Source: Streptomyces spiramyceticus
GTDB lineage: Bacteria; Actinomycetota; Actinomycetes; Streptomycetales; Streptomycetaceae
NCBI RefSeq assembly: GCF_028807635.1
Contig: NZ_JARBAX010000002.1
Location: forward strand, 1,550,001-1,614,000
Direction of reading: 5' to 3'
Length of the DNA: 64,000 bases
Positions 37,585-46,357 of this stretch are shown here, piece by piece; the first letter of the stretch is position 1; the number at the start of each line of letters is the position of its first letter. The notes below the pieces were generated by a model that saw only the letters and a list, made by a program, of their open reading frames with translations, searched no databases and was not told the origin of the DNA. Both the position numbers and the translations under genes were made by a program.

Positions 37585-38237
37585 GTGTGAATCCTCGGGG
37601 CGTGGTGGGGGATACGCACAACAGGGATTGTGACTCGCAGATACCAACGAGTAACAACCGGCCGTACGATCCCACATGCATCACTCGCACCGCCACTCGG
37701 TCGCTCCGCCACGTCGTCGCCCCGACCTCGCCCGTCCGCCGGGCGGCCGGCCTCCGGTGGCCATGGGAGAAGCCGGCGCCACTGCACAGACTCACTCCCG
37801 CGTGGGTCCGGCGTGGGTTTCAGAACCCGCGCACGAGGGCCGCATCCCCAGCCAGCGCACTGAATCTTTCCTTCCAGGCCCCCGGACGCCCCCCGGCTCG
37901 AAAAGACCGACCCGGCAGAAGGGCACAGCCAGCCCAACTTCTCGTAGCTTGATCAGTGCTCTGCCCATGCACTCCGCCACCGAGGACCCGTCAGCCCGCA
38001 TTCCACCAGGCAGAGGTCCGCCGCTGGCAGCGAACGTCATATAACAGGCTGAGCTCTTCGTTTACGCCTGGGGTCGAACGGCGCCTCGAACTAGACCCCC
38101 GTTTCGTGCAGTTCAACGGACATGAGGGCGGCCTTCGCCAGATCCTGTGCCCTGCGCCCCTTGCCCTTTCAAGGTATTGGGGGACCTCTGCGTCGAGCCC
38201 TCGCGCGGTGACGTATCGACCGTGGTAGTCGACAAGC
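37585..38237. other. Intergenic region without a recognised gene
   Basis: About 650 bases between divergent genes. Open frames here have no ribosome site and no recognisable motifs. It presumably carries the promoters of the lipoprotein gene and the YihY-like gene. Confidence 0.45.
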
Positions 38238-39065
38238 ATGCGAATGAACAGTGCCGCAGGCCCTTCTTCTCTCTTCGCACGGCTACGCCGTGTGATCAGC
38301 CGTTCACCAGTCGGACGCGGATGGAGGCGGAGCAGCGATCTCGACCTGTGGCAGCGTTCGCTGGGCTTCGCCGCGCTCGGGATCCTGACGCTGGTGCCCC
38401 TGCTGATCATTGTCTCCTCGGCCGACCCGGAGCATGGGCGGGGGTTCGCGCAGTGGCTGGGGGAGGGGCTCGGCGTGTCGACGGCTGCCAGAGAACAGGT
38501 GGAGCAGCTGTTCACCCCGCCCGGCCAGGCCTTGCGGACTACGACCGCGTTCGGCATTGTCGCGCTTGCCGTCTTTGGCCTGACCTTCGGGGCAGCAGTG
38601 CAGACGGGCTACGAGGTGGTCTGGGATCTTCCCCCGGGGCGCTGGTGGGCCAGGTGGCGGCATGTGGTGTGGCTCGCCATGCTCACCGGCTACCTCTTCG
38701 TCTCCGCGACCACCACGCTGCGGCGCGAGTCCCCGGCGGGCGCCTTCGCAGCATCGCTGAGCGCCGTCCTGTTCTTCTGGTGGTCGCAGCGGATGTTGCT
38801 CGGTGGGCGGGTCAGGTGGCGTGCCCTGTTGCCCGGCGCGGTGGCCACCGTGATCGGGCTGCTCGGTCTCAGGGTCTTCTCCCTGCTCGTCTTCTCGCCG
38901 TTGATCGCGTCCAACGCGGTCACCTACGGTTCCTTCGGAACCGTCCTGGTCCTCCAGTCCTGGCTGGTCGGTGTGGGCGTCGTCGTTTTCGGCGGTGCGA
39001 TGGTCGGCCGTCTGTTGCACGAGGAGCTCCCACGCGTGGCACATGCGATGAGACGGAGAGGATGA
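38238..39065 (+). CDS. YihY/BrkB-family inner membrane protein
   Basis: 275 residues. After a basic N-terminus come about six membrane helices: SLGFAALGILTLVPLLIIVS, TTAFGIVALAVFGLTFGAAVQTGYEVVWDLP, HVVWLAMLTGYLFVSATTTL, AFAASLSAVLFFWWSQRMLLGG, RALLPGAVATVIGLLGLRVFSLL and SFGTVLVLQSWLVGVGVVVFGGAMVGR. The LTLVPLLII and LQSWL..GVVVFGGAMVGR features match the YihY/BrkB family, often misnamed ribonuclease BN. Function is unknown; transport is suspected. The N-terminal start is unsupported by a clear ribosome site, so MRMN may not be the first residue. Confidence 0.82.
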   Translation: MRMNSAAGPSSLFARLRRVISRSPVGRGWRRSSDLDLWQRSLGFAALGILTLVPLLIIVSSADPEHGRGFAQWLGEGLGVSTAAREQVEQLFTPPGQALRTTTAFGIVALAVFGLTFGAAVQTGYEVVWDLPPGRWWARWRHVVWLAMLTGYLFVSATTTLRRESPAGAFAASLSAVLFFWWSQRMLLGGRVRWRALLPGAVATVIGLLGLRVFSLLVFSPLIASNAVTYGSFGTVLVLQSWLVGVGVVVFGGAMVGRLLHEELPRVAHAMRRRG

Positions 39066-39160
39066 GTTGCGGCCCAGAAGACAGATGGCACGCTCAGTCC
39101 CCATGTCGTCAGTTGGGCCAGCAGAACCTTCGTTCAGCAGACATCGTCGTCCGCCCGCAC

Positions 39161-40054
39161 TCAGTACTTCCTGAAGTGCTCGATCAGACGCGAGTAGCTG
39201 TCATTGGCATGGCCGCCTTCCACGGCCTTGTTTACGAGGCCGAGTGTGTAGCCGGGGAATTCGGCGTCAATGTTCCGTGCCGTGCTCTCGCGGACCAGGT
39301 CCTCGACCGAGGGCCGGTGGTGCTGGAGCGCTCCGTACTGCGTCGCGTACTCACTGCGGTCGACTTCGTCGGCGATCATCGGGAGGGACGTCAGGAGTGC
39401 GGCAACGGATGGGCCGGCGTCGTCCAAGAATCGCTTCACCTCGATGCCCTCGCTGGACAACAGGGCGGCTGCGTGCAGGAATCCGTTGAGCGTGCCCCAC
39501 ATGGTGCCGTGCACGGCCATCCCGTACAGGGCCGGTACACCGGCGTCGGCCGAGATCAGGCTTCCCCGGCCACCGATGAGCTGGAGGGTTGGCCGATAGC
39601 CGCCGTACACGGCGTCGGAGCCGCCGTAGAAGATCACCGTATCGGCGCCCCCGATGCCCGGAGCGATCGTCATGATCTGCCCGTGGAGGTACTGCGCGCC
39701 TTGGTTGTTGACCCACTCGGCCATGGCCCTGGCCTCTGTTGATGTCCCATCCGTGAGGTTGAGCACGGCGCGCCCGGAAAGTGTGTCACCCGACGATTCC
39801 AGAACATCGCGGGCCGTGGCATTGCCCTTCACGCTGACGACCACAAGAGGACTTGCGGCAACGGCGTCGCGGACGGTTGCCGCCCGCTCGGCCCCCCTGG
39901 CGACCAGGGTGTCGGCTTTCTCCGGCGTACGGTTCCAGACCGTGGTCGGGTGCCCGCCATCCAGGAAGGCGTCGGCGAGTGCGAAGCCCATCTCGCCTAA
40001 ACCGATCACGGTCACGGCCGGCTGGGCATCGGTTCGTTCTGAGGCAGTGTTCAT
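39161..40054 (-). CDS. NAD(P)-dependent oxidoreductase, imine reductase / 3-hydroxyisobutyrate dehydrogenase type
   Basis: 297 residues from ATG 40054 with GGAGAGAG upstream. The N-terminal Rossmann domain reads VTVIGLGEMGFALADAFLDGGHPTTVWNRTPEKADTLVARGAE; NRTPEK favours NADPH. The C-terminal helical dimer domain follows (GRGSLISADAGVPALYGMAVHGTMWGTLNGFLHAAALLSSEGI ... TLGLVNKAVEGGHANDSYSRLIEHFRKY). Where beta-hydroxyacid dehydrogenases have a catalytic Lys, this clade has Asp/Tyr, as in bacterial imine reductases. The substrate is probably a cyclic imine or an amino-acid derivative. Confidence 0.88.
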   Translation of the reverse strand: MNTASERTDAQPAVTVIGLGEMGFALADAFLDGGHPTTVWNRTPEKADTLVARGAERAATVRDAVAASPLVVVSVKGNATARDVLESSGDTLSGRAVLNLTDGTSTEARAMAEWVNNQGAQYLHGQIMTIAPGIGGADTVIFYGGSDAVYGGYRPTLQLIGGRGSLISADAGVPALYGMAVHGTMWGTLNGFLHAAALLSSEGIEVKRFLDDAGPSVAALLTSLPMIADEVDRSEYATQYGALQHHRPSVEDLVRESTARNIDAEFPGYTLGLVNKAVEGGHANDSYSRLIEHFRKY

Positions 40055-40541
40055 CAAAGTCGCTCTCTCCGAGGTTGCAGTGGTCAAGCCCGTCCAGGGC
40101 CGCCACTGGTGATGCGCGCGCAACGTCACGCTAGAACCTGAACCGCAATTGAGGTCAAGGGACACCTCTGGAAGGTCCGCAGGCACGCAGTCGTACGGCG
40201 AGAAGGGGTTTCGGTACACGGGCCCGGCACGGGCTGCGACGGCCCATGTCCAGGGCCGCCGAACTGCGTTTCCTGACCGACTGCACCGGTCCACCGCCGA
40301 AGCGTGAGCTGCCCGGGCGGACCGCGGTCGATGCGCACCTCGACGATCGAGCGGATCTTGAGTCACCGGGGCGGCGCCAACAGCGCTCCCCAGAACCTGG
40401 AGATCCTGGGGAACACGGATCCGTTCTTGCACGCGCATGTGCGGGCCCGGTGATGTTGGTGGAGCACTTCATCCGAGGCACCGTGGGTGCGCAGGCGGGC
40501 GCGTGGTGGTCCGGCCAGGCGTGCAGGAAATCGTGCGGCGC
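40055..40541. other. Intergenic region, possibly with a gene scrap
   Basis: No complete gene. One plus-strand frame around 40310-40465 reads RTSTIERILSHRGGANSAPQNLEILGNTDPFLHAHVRAR before a stop, which has protein-like composition and may be the end of a lost gene, but I cannot place it. Confidence 0.3.
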
Positions 40542-41552
40542 TCAGCGGCACATCCGTGCCACGAGCTCCAGCTCGTCCGCCCATACGGCCACATCCCGCG
40601 GACCGATGTGCGGGGCGGCAAGCGACCGTACGCGGAAGCGGTTGTGCGGCGTCGTCTCGTCCGCCTCGCGGATCATCAGGTCCTGCAGCGTCGGCGGGAT
40701 CGAACGGTCTTTGGTGAAACGCAGATACGTACGCGGCACCCGACCCCACTTGGCCGGCAGCCCCCGGGCGTCGCTGGCCCCGATCGCCGCAGACTCGTCC
40801 GGCTCCAGAATGTTGAGGAGCGCTCGCACCTCGGCGTCCGGCCAGTCACTGGCCAGCGCTGCCTTCGCCGCCGCGAAGAAGGCGGGGTCACCCGAGCGCC
40901 AGTTGACCCGGCTGACACCGAGTTCCGGCGGCGTCTTGACGCTGGGTATCCAGTACAGGGCGCTGGAGGACGCCTCCGGGGTCGTCATCAGCTGCAGCAC
41001 CGAAGTGTGCTGCGTCGGGCAGAAAGCGGAGGCGTACACCAAGTGGGAAATCAGCTCGGGCACTTGGTTGGCGACTGCGTTCACCGTCGCCCCACCCAGG
41101 CTCTGGCCGACCAGGATCACGGGGCCGTTTCGGTACGCGGCGCGCACGACGCCCACGACATGCGCCGCGAAGTCCGCCAGCGTCACCTTGGCGATCGGCG
41201 ACGGCTCGGTGCGCAGCCGTTCCAGGTCCTGAGGGGCCTGGTAGGAGACCGGGAAGTATGCGCCGGGCCCGTGCCCGGGCAGGTCGACCGCGATCGCCCG
41301 GTGCCCGCGCAGGCCCAGCTCGCCCAAGACCGCAGACCAGCCGTAGGAGTTGCTCCCGGAGCCGTGGACGAGGACGAAGGTGGGCGCGCCGCGCCGCCGT
41401 CCGTCCGCGTGCGCGACGGAGGCTCCCGCCCCCACCGCAGCGACCGCCCCCGCCCCGGCCACGGCCGCCTTCAGGACCCCGCGACGCGACCGCCCGCCGG
41501 CGCCGACGCTGTCGCTCGTATCGCTTCTGCCGCGCATGTCACTGTCACTCAT
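40542..41552 (-). CDS. Tat-exported alpha/beta hydrolase
   Basis: 336 residues. SRRGVLKAAVAGAGAVAAVGAGASVAHA is a twin-arginine-type signal (SRRGVLK). The hydrolase has FVLVHGSGSNSYGW (oxyanion HG), GHRAIAVDLPGHGPG, VGQSLGGA (nucleophile Ser in GQSLGG), a late Asp region in LRFTKDRSIPP and the catalytic His in AAPHIGPRDVAVWADEL. It resembles the esterase/salicylate-esterase-like group in which VLVHG..D.PGHG is conserved. Acts outside the cell on a small ester or amide; substrate unknown. Confidence 0.88.
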   Translation of the reverse strand: MSDSDMRGRSDTSDSVGAGGRSRRGVLKAAVAGAGAVAAVGAGASVAHADGRRRGAPTFVLVHGSGSNSYGWSAVLGELGLRGHRAIAVDLPGHGPGAYFPVSYQAPQDLERLRTEPSPIAKVTLADFAAHVVGVVRAAYRNGPVILVGQSLGGATVNAVANQVPELISHLVYASAFCPTQHTSVLQLMTTPEASSSALYWIPSVKTPPELGVSRVNWRSGDPAFFAAAKAALASDWPDAEVRALLNILEPDESAAIGASDARGLPAKWGRVPRTYLRFTKDRSIPPTLQDLMIREADETTPHNRFRVRSLAAPHIGPRDVAVWADELELVARMCR

Positions 41553-41753
41553 TCTTTCGACTCTAGGAGTGGCGCACACATGATCGGCTGAATTCGGCCA
41601 GCCCCTCTCGATCAGCCCTCCAGAGCCGAGACGCGATGAGGTGCGCCACACCTCAGAGTCGAAACCGGACGGGCCTCGCCGTGGCGGCCACGTCGCAGGC
41701 CCCAACTCGCCGCCCAGCAGCACCAGAACACCACCCCTCGCTGCGGGCATGGG

Positions 41754-42350
41754 CTACCCCTTCGTTGTCTGAGCCGTGCCGGCCTGCCAGTCCCGTTCGA
41801 TCCCGCGCAACATCGACGGGAACACGACCAGGTGCCGCAGTGGCGCGATCGCGGCCATGTACGCCTTCCCGATCAGACCGTTGGGTTTCACCAGCACGGC
41901 CATCTGGCCGCGGTAGCCGCCGGTCTCGTCCTGGACCCAGCCCATGTGGATCACCGCGTGCACGGTCCGGTTGGCCGCCTCCGCCGCCCACTCGTCGTCG
42001 GTCAGGTAAAGCGAGGTGAACGGGACACCGCGGAATTCGGGTCCGGGTGGCGCGTCACGGAGGTCCGCCGGCAACCGGTCGCGCAGCGTCGGCACCCGGG
42101 AGCCGAGGCCGGCGTCAGGGGCGTCCCAGCCGAGGAGTTTCCCGAGTTTCTAACGGATTGCGAAGAGTGTGCGCGCGACGAGGGAGGGATTGTCCGACGT
42201 GTCGCCCGACACGAACTGTTGCACCAGCCGTGGGAAGTCGTCCGGGCCGCCGGGCGTCGACAACGCCCAGACGTCCTCAAGTTGGAAGTCGTGCGTGATC
42301 TCGTGGATACGCCAGGGGTGGGAGGTGTGTGCGGTGGCCTGGAGTTTCAT
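41754..42350 (-). pseudogene. DUF2867-type protein interrupted by an in-frame TAG
   Basis: From ATG 42350 (GGAGG upstream) the frame reads MKLQATAHTSHPWRIHEITHDFQLEDVWALSTPGG and SDNPSLVARTLFAIR, then TAG at 42150-42152. It continues in the same frame with KLGKLLGWDAPDAGLGSRVPTLRDRLPADLRDAPP ... MAAIAPLRHLVVFPSMLRGIERDWQ to a natural stop. From memory, relatives have Trp at this place, so TGG has probably changed to TAG. It is the last gene of the TetR operon. A restart at about 42095 could give a C-terminal piece. Confidence 0.75.
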
Positions 42351-42367
42351 GTCGTGGTCCTCCGTGG

Positions 42368-42994
42368 TCAATGACGTGTGACGGTAAGGGGATCGAGTCC
42401 GAGTACGCCGGCGGCGGTGCGGGCCGCGAGCAGCTCGTCATGCCGTACCTGCCCTGCCAGCGCGATCACGGTGCCCTCAAGTGCGCCGACGAAGGCGAGT
42501 GCGACGGTTCTGGCCGGCGGGCCGGACGGGATCGTTGCCGCCTTGCGCCCGGCTTTGACCAGGCGCTCGCAGAGCGTGATGAGTGTTGCGTAGCCCTCCT
42601 CCACCGAGCGCCCCACCGGGTGGTCCTGCCCGGAGAACTCAAGCCGCAGCGCGATCGCCACCCGCGCGATGTCGCGACGGCAGAAGACGGCGTGACCGCG
42701 GGCAAGGGTGAGCAGCGCCGCGACGGGATCCTGCTCCTGCTCGACGAACTGGCCCACCTCCTGGTCCCAGGTTTCGTAGACCCACTCGGTCACGGCCAGG
42801 GTCAGGTCCTGTTTGTCCTTGAACTGGTGATAGAGCGCGCCGCGCGTGTACCCGGCGTCCTTGGCCACCTGCTCGAGCACGAGGTTGCCGTAGCCGTAGC
42901 GGGACAGGCCCCGCGCGGCCGATTCGAGCAGCGCGGTGCGGGTGCGCAGGCGGCGATCGGCCTGGGTCAACCTCTCCCGTGTCTCGTCACCCAT
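42368..42994 (-). CDS. TetR-family transcriptional regulator
   Basis: 208 residues with GGAG before the ATG. The N-terminal helix-turn-helix is clear (TRTALLESAARGLSRYGYGNLVLEQVAKDAGYTRGALYHQFKDKQDLTLAVTEWV); the C-terminal helical domain is the ligand and dimer part. It is the middle gene of three on the minus strand (12 nt after the upstream gene, 17 nt before the DUF2867 pseudogene). A 26-bp palindrome before the first gene is its likely operator, giving autoregulation. Confidence 0.92.
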   Translation of the reverse strand: MGDETRERLTQADRRLRTRTALLESAARGLSRYGYGNLVLEQVAKDAGYTRGALYHQFKDKQDLTLAVTEWVYETWDQEVGQFVEQEQDPVAALLTLARGHAVFCRRDIARVAIALRLEFSGQDHPVGRSVEEGYATLITLCERLVKAGRKAATIPSGPPARTVALAFVGALEGTVIALAGQVRHDELLAARTAAGVLGLDPLTVTRH

Positions 42995-43006
42995 GCCTTG
43001 CTCCGT

Positions 43007-43468
43007 TCACTTGGCCGAAATCTTGCTCGTGATCAACTGCCGTGCCGCCCGCCGATGACCGATGCCGACGACCGCCCAGATGAGTCGAGCAAGCACCGGC
43101 CGCTGGTAGTGGAGAACGCTGGTGAACATTCTGAGAGTCGGCTCGACCCGACGCCCCACGAGCACGACGCGCATCAGCGGCAGGGTTGTCTCAAGATGGA
43201 CCACCTCGGGGCCGGACTCGATGACCCGGAAATCGCCGACCTGCTCTGCCGACTCCGCGGGGGCGCTGCGCATTCCCAGCAGTCTCGCGATCCGGTCCAC
43301 CCACTTCGGGGTGGAGTCAAGACCCGCCCGGACCCAGGTTTCGGGGGAGTGCGGATCCGGTTCGGACAGACGAAGTTCGAAGGCGTCGGCGTAGTCGTAC
43401 CGCTGAGCCGTGGCGATCGGGTCGGTCGCTTCGACTTGACGTACTTGTTGCGCCAGTTGGTTCTTCAT
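43007..43468 (-). CDS. Hypothetical protein, possibly DUF2867-related
   Basis: 153 residues from ATG 43468 with GGAGG eight bases upstream. It reads ATAQRYDYADAFELRLSEPDPHSPETWVRAGLDSTPKWVDRIARLLGMR, then VGDFRVIESGPEVVHLETTLPLMRVVLVGRRVEPTLRMFTSVLHYQRPVLARLIWAVVGIGHRRAARQLI. The spacing of TSVLHY and AVVGIGHRRAARQL recalls TSLYL and APLRHLVVFP in the downstream DUF2867-like gene, so the two may be distant paralogues. First gene of the TetR operon. Confidence 0.75.
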   Translation of the reverse strand: MKNQLAQQVRQVEATDPIATAQRYDYADAFELRLSEPDPHSPETWVRAGLDSTPKWVDRIARLLGMRSAPAESAEQVGDFRVIESGPEVVHLETTLPLMRVVLVGRRVEPTLRMFTSVLHYQRPVLARLIWAVVGIGHRRAARQLITSKISAK

Positions 43469-43506
43469 CTGGCATTCCTCCCTCGGGTTCCAGTCCTTCG
43501 CATCAT

Positions 43507-43532
43507 ACATACGTACATGCATGTACGTATGT
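43507..43532. promoter_or_regulatory. 26-bp perfect palindrome, probable TetR operator
   Basis: Each half is ACATACGTACATG or its exact complement, with no spacer. It lies 38 bases before the first gene of the TetR operon and is unusually AT-rich for the window. Alternating purine-pyrimidine steps (TACGTACATGCATGTACGTA) are typical of TetR-family sites. Confidence 0.75.
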
Positions 43533-43772
43533 GATTGCGGGGCGAGGGTGTCCTGCCTCAGGCTGAGCGGGTGGCGGTGCCGAGGATGTGGAAGGGTGAC
43601 GAACCGTGGGAGCGCCTGGTGTCCCGTCTCGTCCGATCTCGCCTACGGCCAACGCTGTGACCTGCGCGGAGGGAGTTTGCGTCGAGACGATGCCGGGCGG
43701 TGGCCCTACCTGATACTGCCGGGCATCGAGATCTGGCGCGTCGCAGCGGCTGTAACTCGGATGTCGGAGATT

Positions 43773-43793
43773 CCTGCTCTCATTGAGAGCAGG
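43773..43793 (+). promoter_or_regulatory. Hairpin overlapping the ribosome binding site of the SRPBCC gene
   Basis: CCTGCTCTC and GAGAGCAGG pair around ATT. The AGG that ends the stem is the first half of the AGGAGG ribosome site (43791-43796), eight bases before the ATG, so folding would partly hide it. It could equally be a DNA operator. Confidence 0.45.
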
Positions 43794-43801
43794 AGGTCGC
43801 C

Positions 43802-44266
43802 ATGGTTGATACGAAAGTCGTCGTCGAGCGGCGGATCGCCGCGTCTGCCGAGCGGGTGTGGGAGGCGCTCACCGATCTCGACGGCATGCCGTCGGTGCTC
43901 AGTGGTGTGGACCGGGTCGAGGTCCTCACCGAGGGCCCGTTCGCCGTGGGCACACGCTGGCGCGAGACCCGGCGGATGTTCGGCAAGCAAGCGACCGAGG
44001 AGATGCGCGTCACGGCGTGCGAACCGCCCTCCCGCTACGTGGTCGAGGCCGATTCGCAGGGTACTCACTACATCTCGGAGTTCGCTCTGTCCCCTGGCGA
44101 GCCGCGTGCCACCACGGTGCGGATGACCTTTGCCGCAGTACCACCCGGAGGCTTCGCCGGTCTGCTCGCCAAGCTCCTCGGCCCCCTGGGAGCCAAGGCG
44201 GTGGCCAAGGCCGTGGCGAAGGACCTCAGCGACGTCGCTGCCGCCGTGGAGCACTCCGCACCCTGA
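43802..44266 (+). CDS. SRPBCC (START/Bet v1-like) family protein
   Basis: 154 residues behind a strong AGGAGG. It shows VVVERRIAASAERVWEALTDLDGMPSVLSGVDRVEVLTEGPFAVGTRWRETRRMFG, the typical first helix and strand of polyketide cyclase/SRPBCC proteins, then HYISEFALSPGEPRATTVRMTFAAVPPGG and a C-terminal helix (LAKLLGPLGAKAVAKAVAKDLSDVAAAVE). The fold binds small hydrophobic ligands; some members cyclise polyketides, many have unknown roles. Divergent from the TetR operon, possibly under the same regulator. Confidence 0.9.
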   Translation: MVDTKVVVERRIAASAERVWEALTDLDGMPSVLSGVDRVEVLTEGPFAVGTRWRETRRMFGKQATEEMRVTACEPPSRYVVEADSQGTHYISEFALSPGEPRATTVRMTFAAVPPGGFAGLLAKLLGPLGAKAVAKAVAKDLSDVAAAVEHSAP

Positions 44267-44466
44267 ACCGGTCGCGATCTCGCGCGATCGATGGTGCTGC
44301 CCGCCCCAGAGCCCCCGCCCGGAAGGGGTGCAATCGCCCATGTGAACCTGCGTACTTCTGAGGAACCTGGGAGGGGGCAGGCGAGGCCGTCAAGGAATCG
44401 GACCGGAGGGTTCAAACCTTGTGTCCGTCCGTCCCGCGCGTGAGGTCGCAGAGCCCCTGCGCTGCC

Positions 44467-44769
44467 TCATCGAGTGGCGGTCGAGACCAGGCTGGGCGAG
44501 TACGCGCCGCGGGCGACGAGATCCGGCTCGCCGGTGCCGTCAGCAGGAACGGACCAGACGTCCGAGGAACCCTTCGCAGCGGCCGGAAGGGCATAGGCGA
44601 CCGTCCAGTCGTCCAGCCACGCCGCCTGGTCGTCGACGCTGCGGGTCTCGGCCAGCGGGGTCTCGCGCATCGTCTTCAAGTCGAGGACATGCAGCTGCCA
44701 CGGATCCTGGGCGCCCGCACGGACGCGCTTCTTGTAGGCGATGCGGGTGCCGTCGGGGGACTGCACCAT
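44467..44769 (-). pseudogene. C-terminal remnant of a TolB/WD40-like (PD40) protein
   Basis: The frame starts in the middle of a propeller blade, SPDGTRIAYKKRV, followed by DPWQLHVLDLKTMRETPLAETRSVDDQAAWLDDWTVAYALP and DVWSVPADGTGEPDLVARGAYSPSLV, then stop. PD40 repeats of this kind come in sets of five or more, so the first several hundred residues are missing. The upstream neighbour ends exactly where it begins, which suggests a deletion junction. Confidence 0.6.
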
Positions 44770-45132
44770 TCATCTGTTCGGGGTCCAGGAGTGCCCCGAT
44801 CCGGCCTGGCAGTACCGGTCCGCGATCGTCAGGAGCAGTTCCCCCAGTTCTCGGAGCGCTTGCTGTGGCTCGCTGTCCAGCCGTGCCTCCGCATTGCGCA
44901 GGACTGCGACGACCTGACGCTCGTGCGCCCGGAGCGCCTTGCGGCGGTGCGACAACCGAGGCACGGAGCTGCGGTGTCTGTGGGCGGCCCGTAGTCCCTG
45001 AGTGACGGCCCCGAGGCGCCGGGAGGCCCGGCGCAGCGCAGGGCCCTGCTGCTCGCCGCCCGCCGCGTAGGCAGCGGCGCACGCCGAGATTGCCTGGGCG
45101 AAAGAGATCCACAGCGACCGCAGGTAAGACAT
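44770..45132 (-). CDS. Hypothetical 120-residue helical protein
   Basis: Arg/Ala-rich and helical: MSYLRSLWISFAQAISACAAAYAAGGEQQ, then HRRKALRAHERQVVAVLRNAEARLDSEPQQALRELGELLLTIADRYCQAG. No known family recognised. The TGA stop abuts the ATG of the TolB remnant. There is no good ribosome site before the ATG, so the gene may be truncated. Confidence 0.4.
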   Translation of the reverse strand: MSYLRSLWISFAQAISACAAAYAAGGEQQGPALRRASRRLGAVTQGLRAAHRHRSSVPRLSHRRKALRAHERQVVAVLRNAEARLDSEPQQALRELGELLLTIADRYCQAGSGHSWTPNR

Positions 45133-45321
45133 GGTGAGTTGGTCGTTGTGCCGACCATGGGGAGCGGGTGCTGGACCGTGCTGGGCCCCAAGACCGCGTC
45201 TTCAGAAGAAATCCCGCGGGTGAGTGAACCTGGCCCGCTCTTTTTCCGTCTGAGAGACGGAGTGAGTAATGCGCAAGCCGGCGGAATGGCAGCCTTCAAC
45301 CGTGGAATTGAGCTCGCATCT

Positions 45322-45351
45322 TTGACGTGCTCACACGGGTGCTTCTAATGT
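45322..45351 (+). promoter_or_regulatory. Candidate vegetative promoter for the trypsin gene
   Basis: TTGACG and TAATGT are separated by 18 bases, close to the TTGACN/TANNNT consensus of principal sigma-factor promoters. The start codon at 45464 leaves a leader of about 105 bases. Confidence 0.45.
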
Positions 45352-45463
45352 GAGTCGGCGTCACAACACCTGGTGTGCGCAAGCTCATTGACGAGCCCCG
45401 CCGGCTCATCGATTAGGCATGCGTGCTGCCGCGGTGTCATTTCACGAATCGGAGACACCCCCC

Positions 45464-46357
45464 ATGCGAATACCCTTCTTGCGCCTCCAGTCGAGGCAGA
45501 TAACCGCCGCCGGTATGGCGGCGGGCGTGGCTCTCAGCCTTTCCATATCGGCCGCAGGTACGGCCCAGGCGGCCCCGGCGGCGAAGGACGGGGGCCGGCC
45601 CGGCGCCTACATCATCGGTGGCGTTGAGAAGCCCAACGGTTCCTACCCGTTCATGACCGCGCTGCTGAACAAGGGCAACGGCAGCCCGGTGGACCGGCAG
45701 TTCTGCGGCGGCAGCCTGTTGTCCCAGGATGTCGTGATGACTGCCGCGCACTGCGTCGAAGGCACCAAGGCCAAGACCATCGAGCTGACGGTCGGCCGTA
45801 CCCTGCTGTCGAACAAAAGGCAGGGTTCCCTGCGCAACGTGTCCGACATCGTCGTGCACCCCCGCTACGCCAAGGGCCAAGAGGCGTACGACATGGCGTT
45901 GCTGGTGCTGGACAAGCCGGTCAGGGGCACCGCTCCGGTAGTGCTGCCGACCCAGGGCACCGACGCTCTGATCCGCCCCGGTGCCTCGGCCACGGTCGCC
46001 GGCTGGGGCAACACCAACACCGAGATCCCGTCGTTCCCGGACCGGCTGCGCGCGGTGAACGTGCCGGTGCTCTCGCACATCGAATACAAGGCGAGCTATC
46101 CCGGCTACGACAAGCGGGTCAATGTCTGCGCGGGTGTCGAGGGCAAGGACTCGTGCCAGGGCGACAGCGGCGGTCCGCTGTTCCGTAAACTTCCCGGCCG
46201 TCAGGGCGTCTATCAGATTGGCATCGTGTCGTACGGAGACGGCTGCGCGGAGCAGGGGGCTCCGGGCGTCTACACCTACACCGGCTCAGCCAAACTGTGG
46301 AACACGCTGGATGAGTCCGCCAAGGGCAAGAAGGTAAAGCGGCTGCTCGGGCGCTGA
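45464..46357 (+). CDS. Secreted trypsin-like serine protease (S1A)
   Basis: 297 residues from ATG 45464 with GGAG upstream. A signal peptide (1-37, AQA cut) and a short propeptide ending GAY precede IIGGVEKPNGSYPF, the new N-terminus. The triad is H96 (MTAAHC), D143 (YDMALLVL) and S235 (GDSGGP). D229 in KDSCQGDSGGP is the trypsin pocket Asp, so cleavage after Lys/Arg is expected. The Cys residues fit the usual S1A disulphides. Comparable to Streptomyces griseus trypsin but with a longer C-terminal helix. Confidence 0.95.
   Translation: MRIPFLRLQSRQITAAGMAAGVALSLSISAAGTAQAAPAAKDGGRPGAYIIGGVEKPNGSYPFMTALLNKGNGSPVDRQFCGGSLLSQDVVMTAAHCVEGTKAKTIELTVGRTLLSNKRQGSLRNVSDIVVHPRYAKGQEAYDMALLVLDKPVRGTAPVVLPTQGTDALIRPGASATVAGWGNTNTEIPSFPDRLRAVNVPVLSHIEYKASYPGYDKRVNVCAGVEGKDSCQGDSGGPLFRKLPGRQGVYQIGIVSYGDGCAEQGAPGVYTYTGSAKLWNTLDESAKGKKVKRLLGR

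Noticed and set aside
43521..43800. Cys-rich peptide CDCGARVSCLRLSGWRCRGCGRV resembling a zinc ribbon
   Set aside because: It begins inside the palindromic operator, has no ribosome site, and runs out of frame into the SRPBCC gene; the Cys spacing is probably chance.
44380..44440. GGTTCAAACC resembling a tRNA T-arm
   Set aside because: No matching acceptor, D or anticodon stems could be folded around it.
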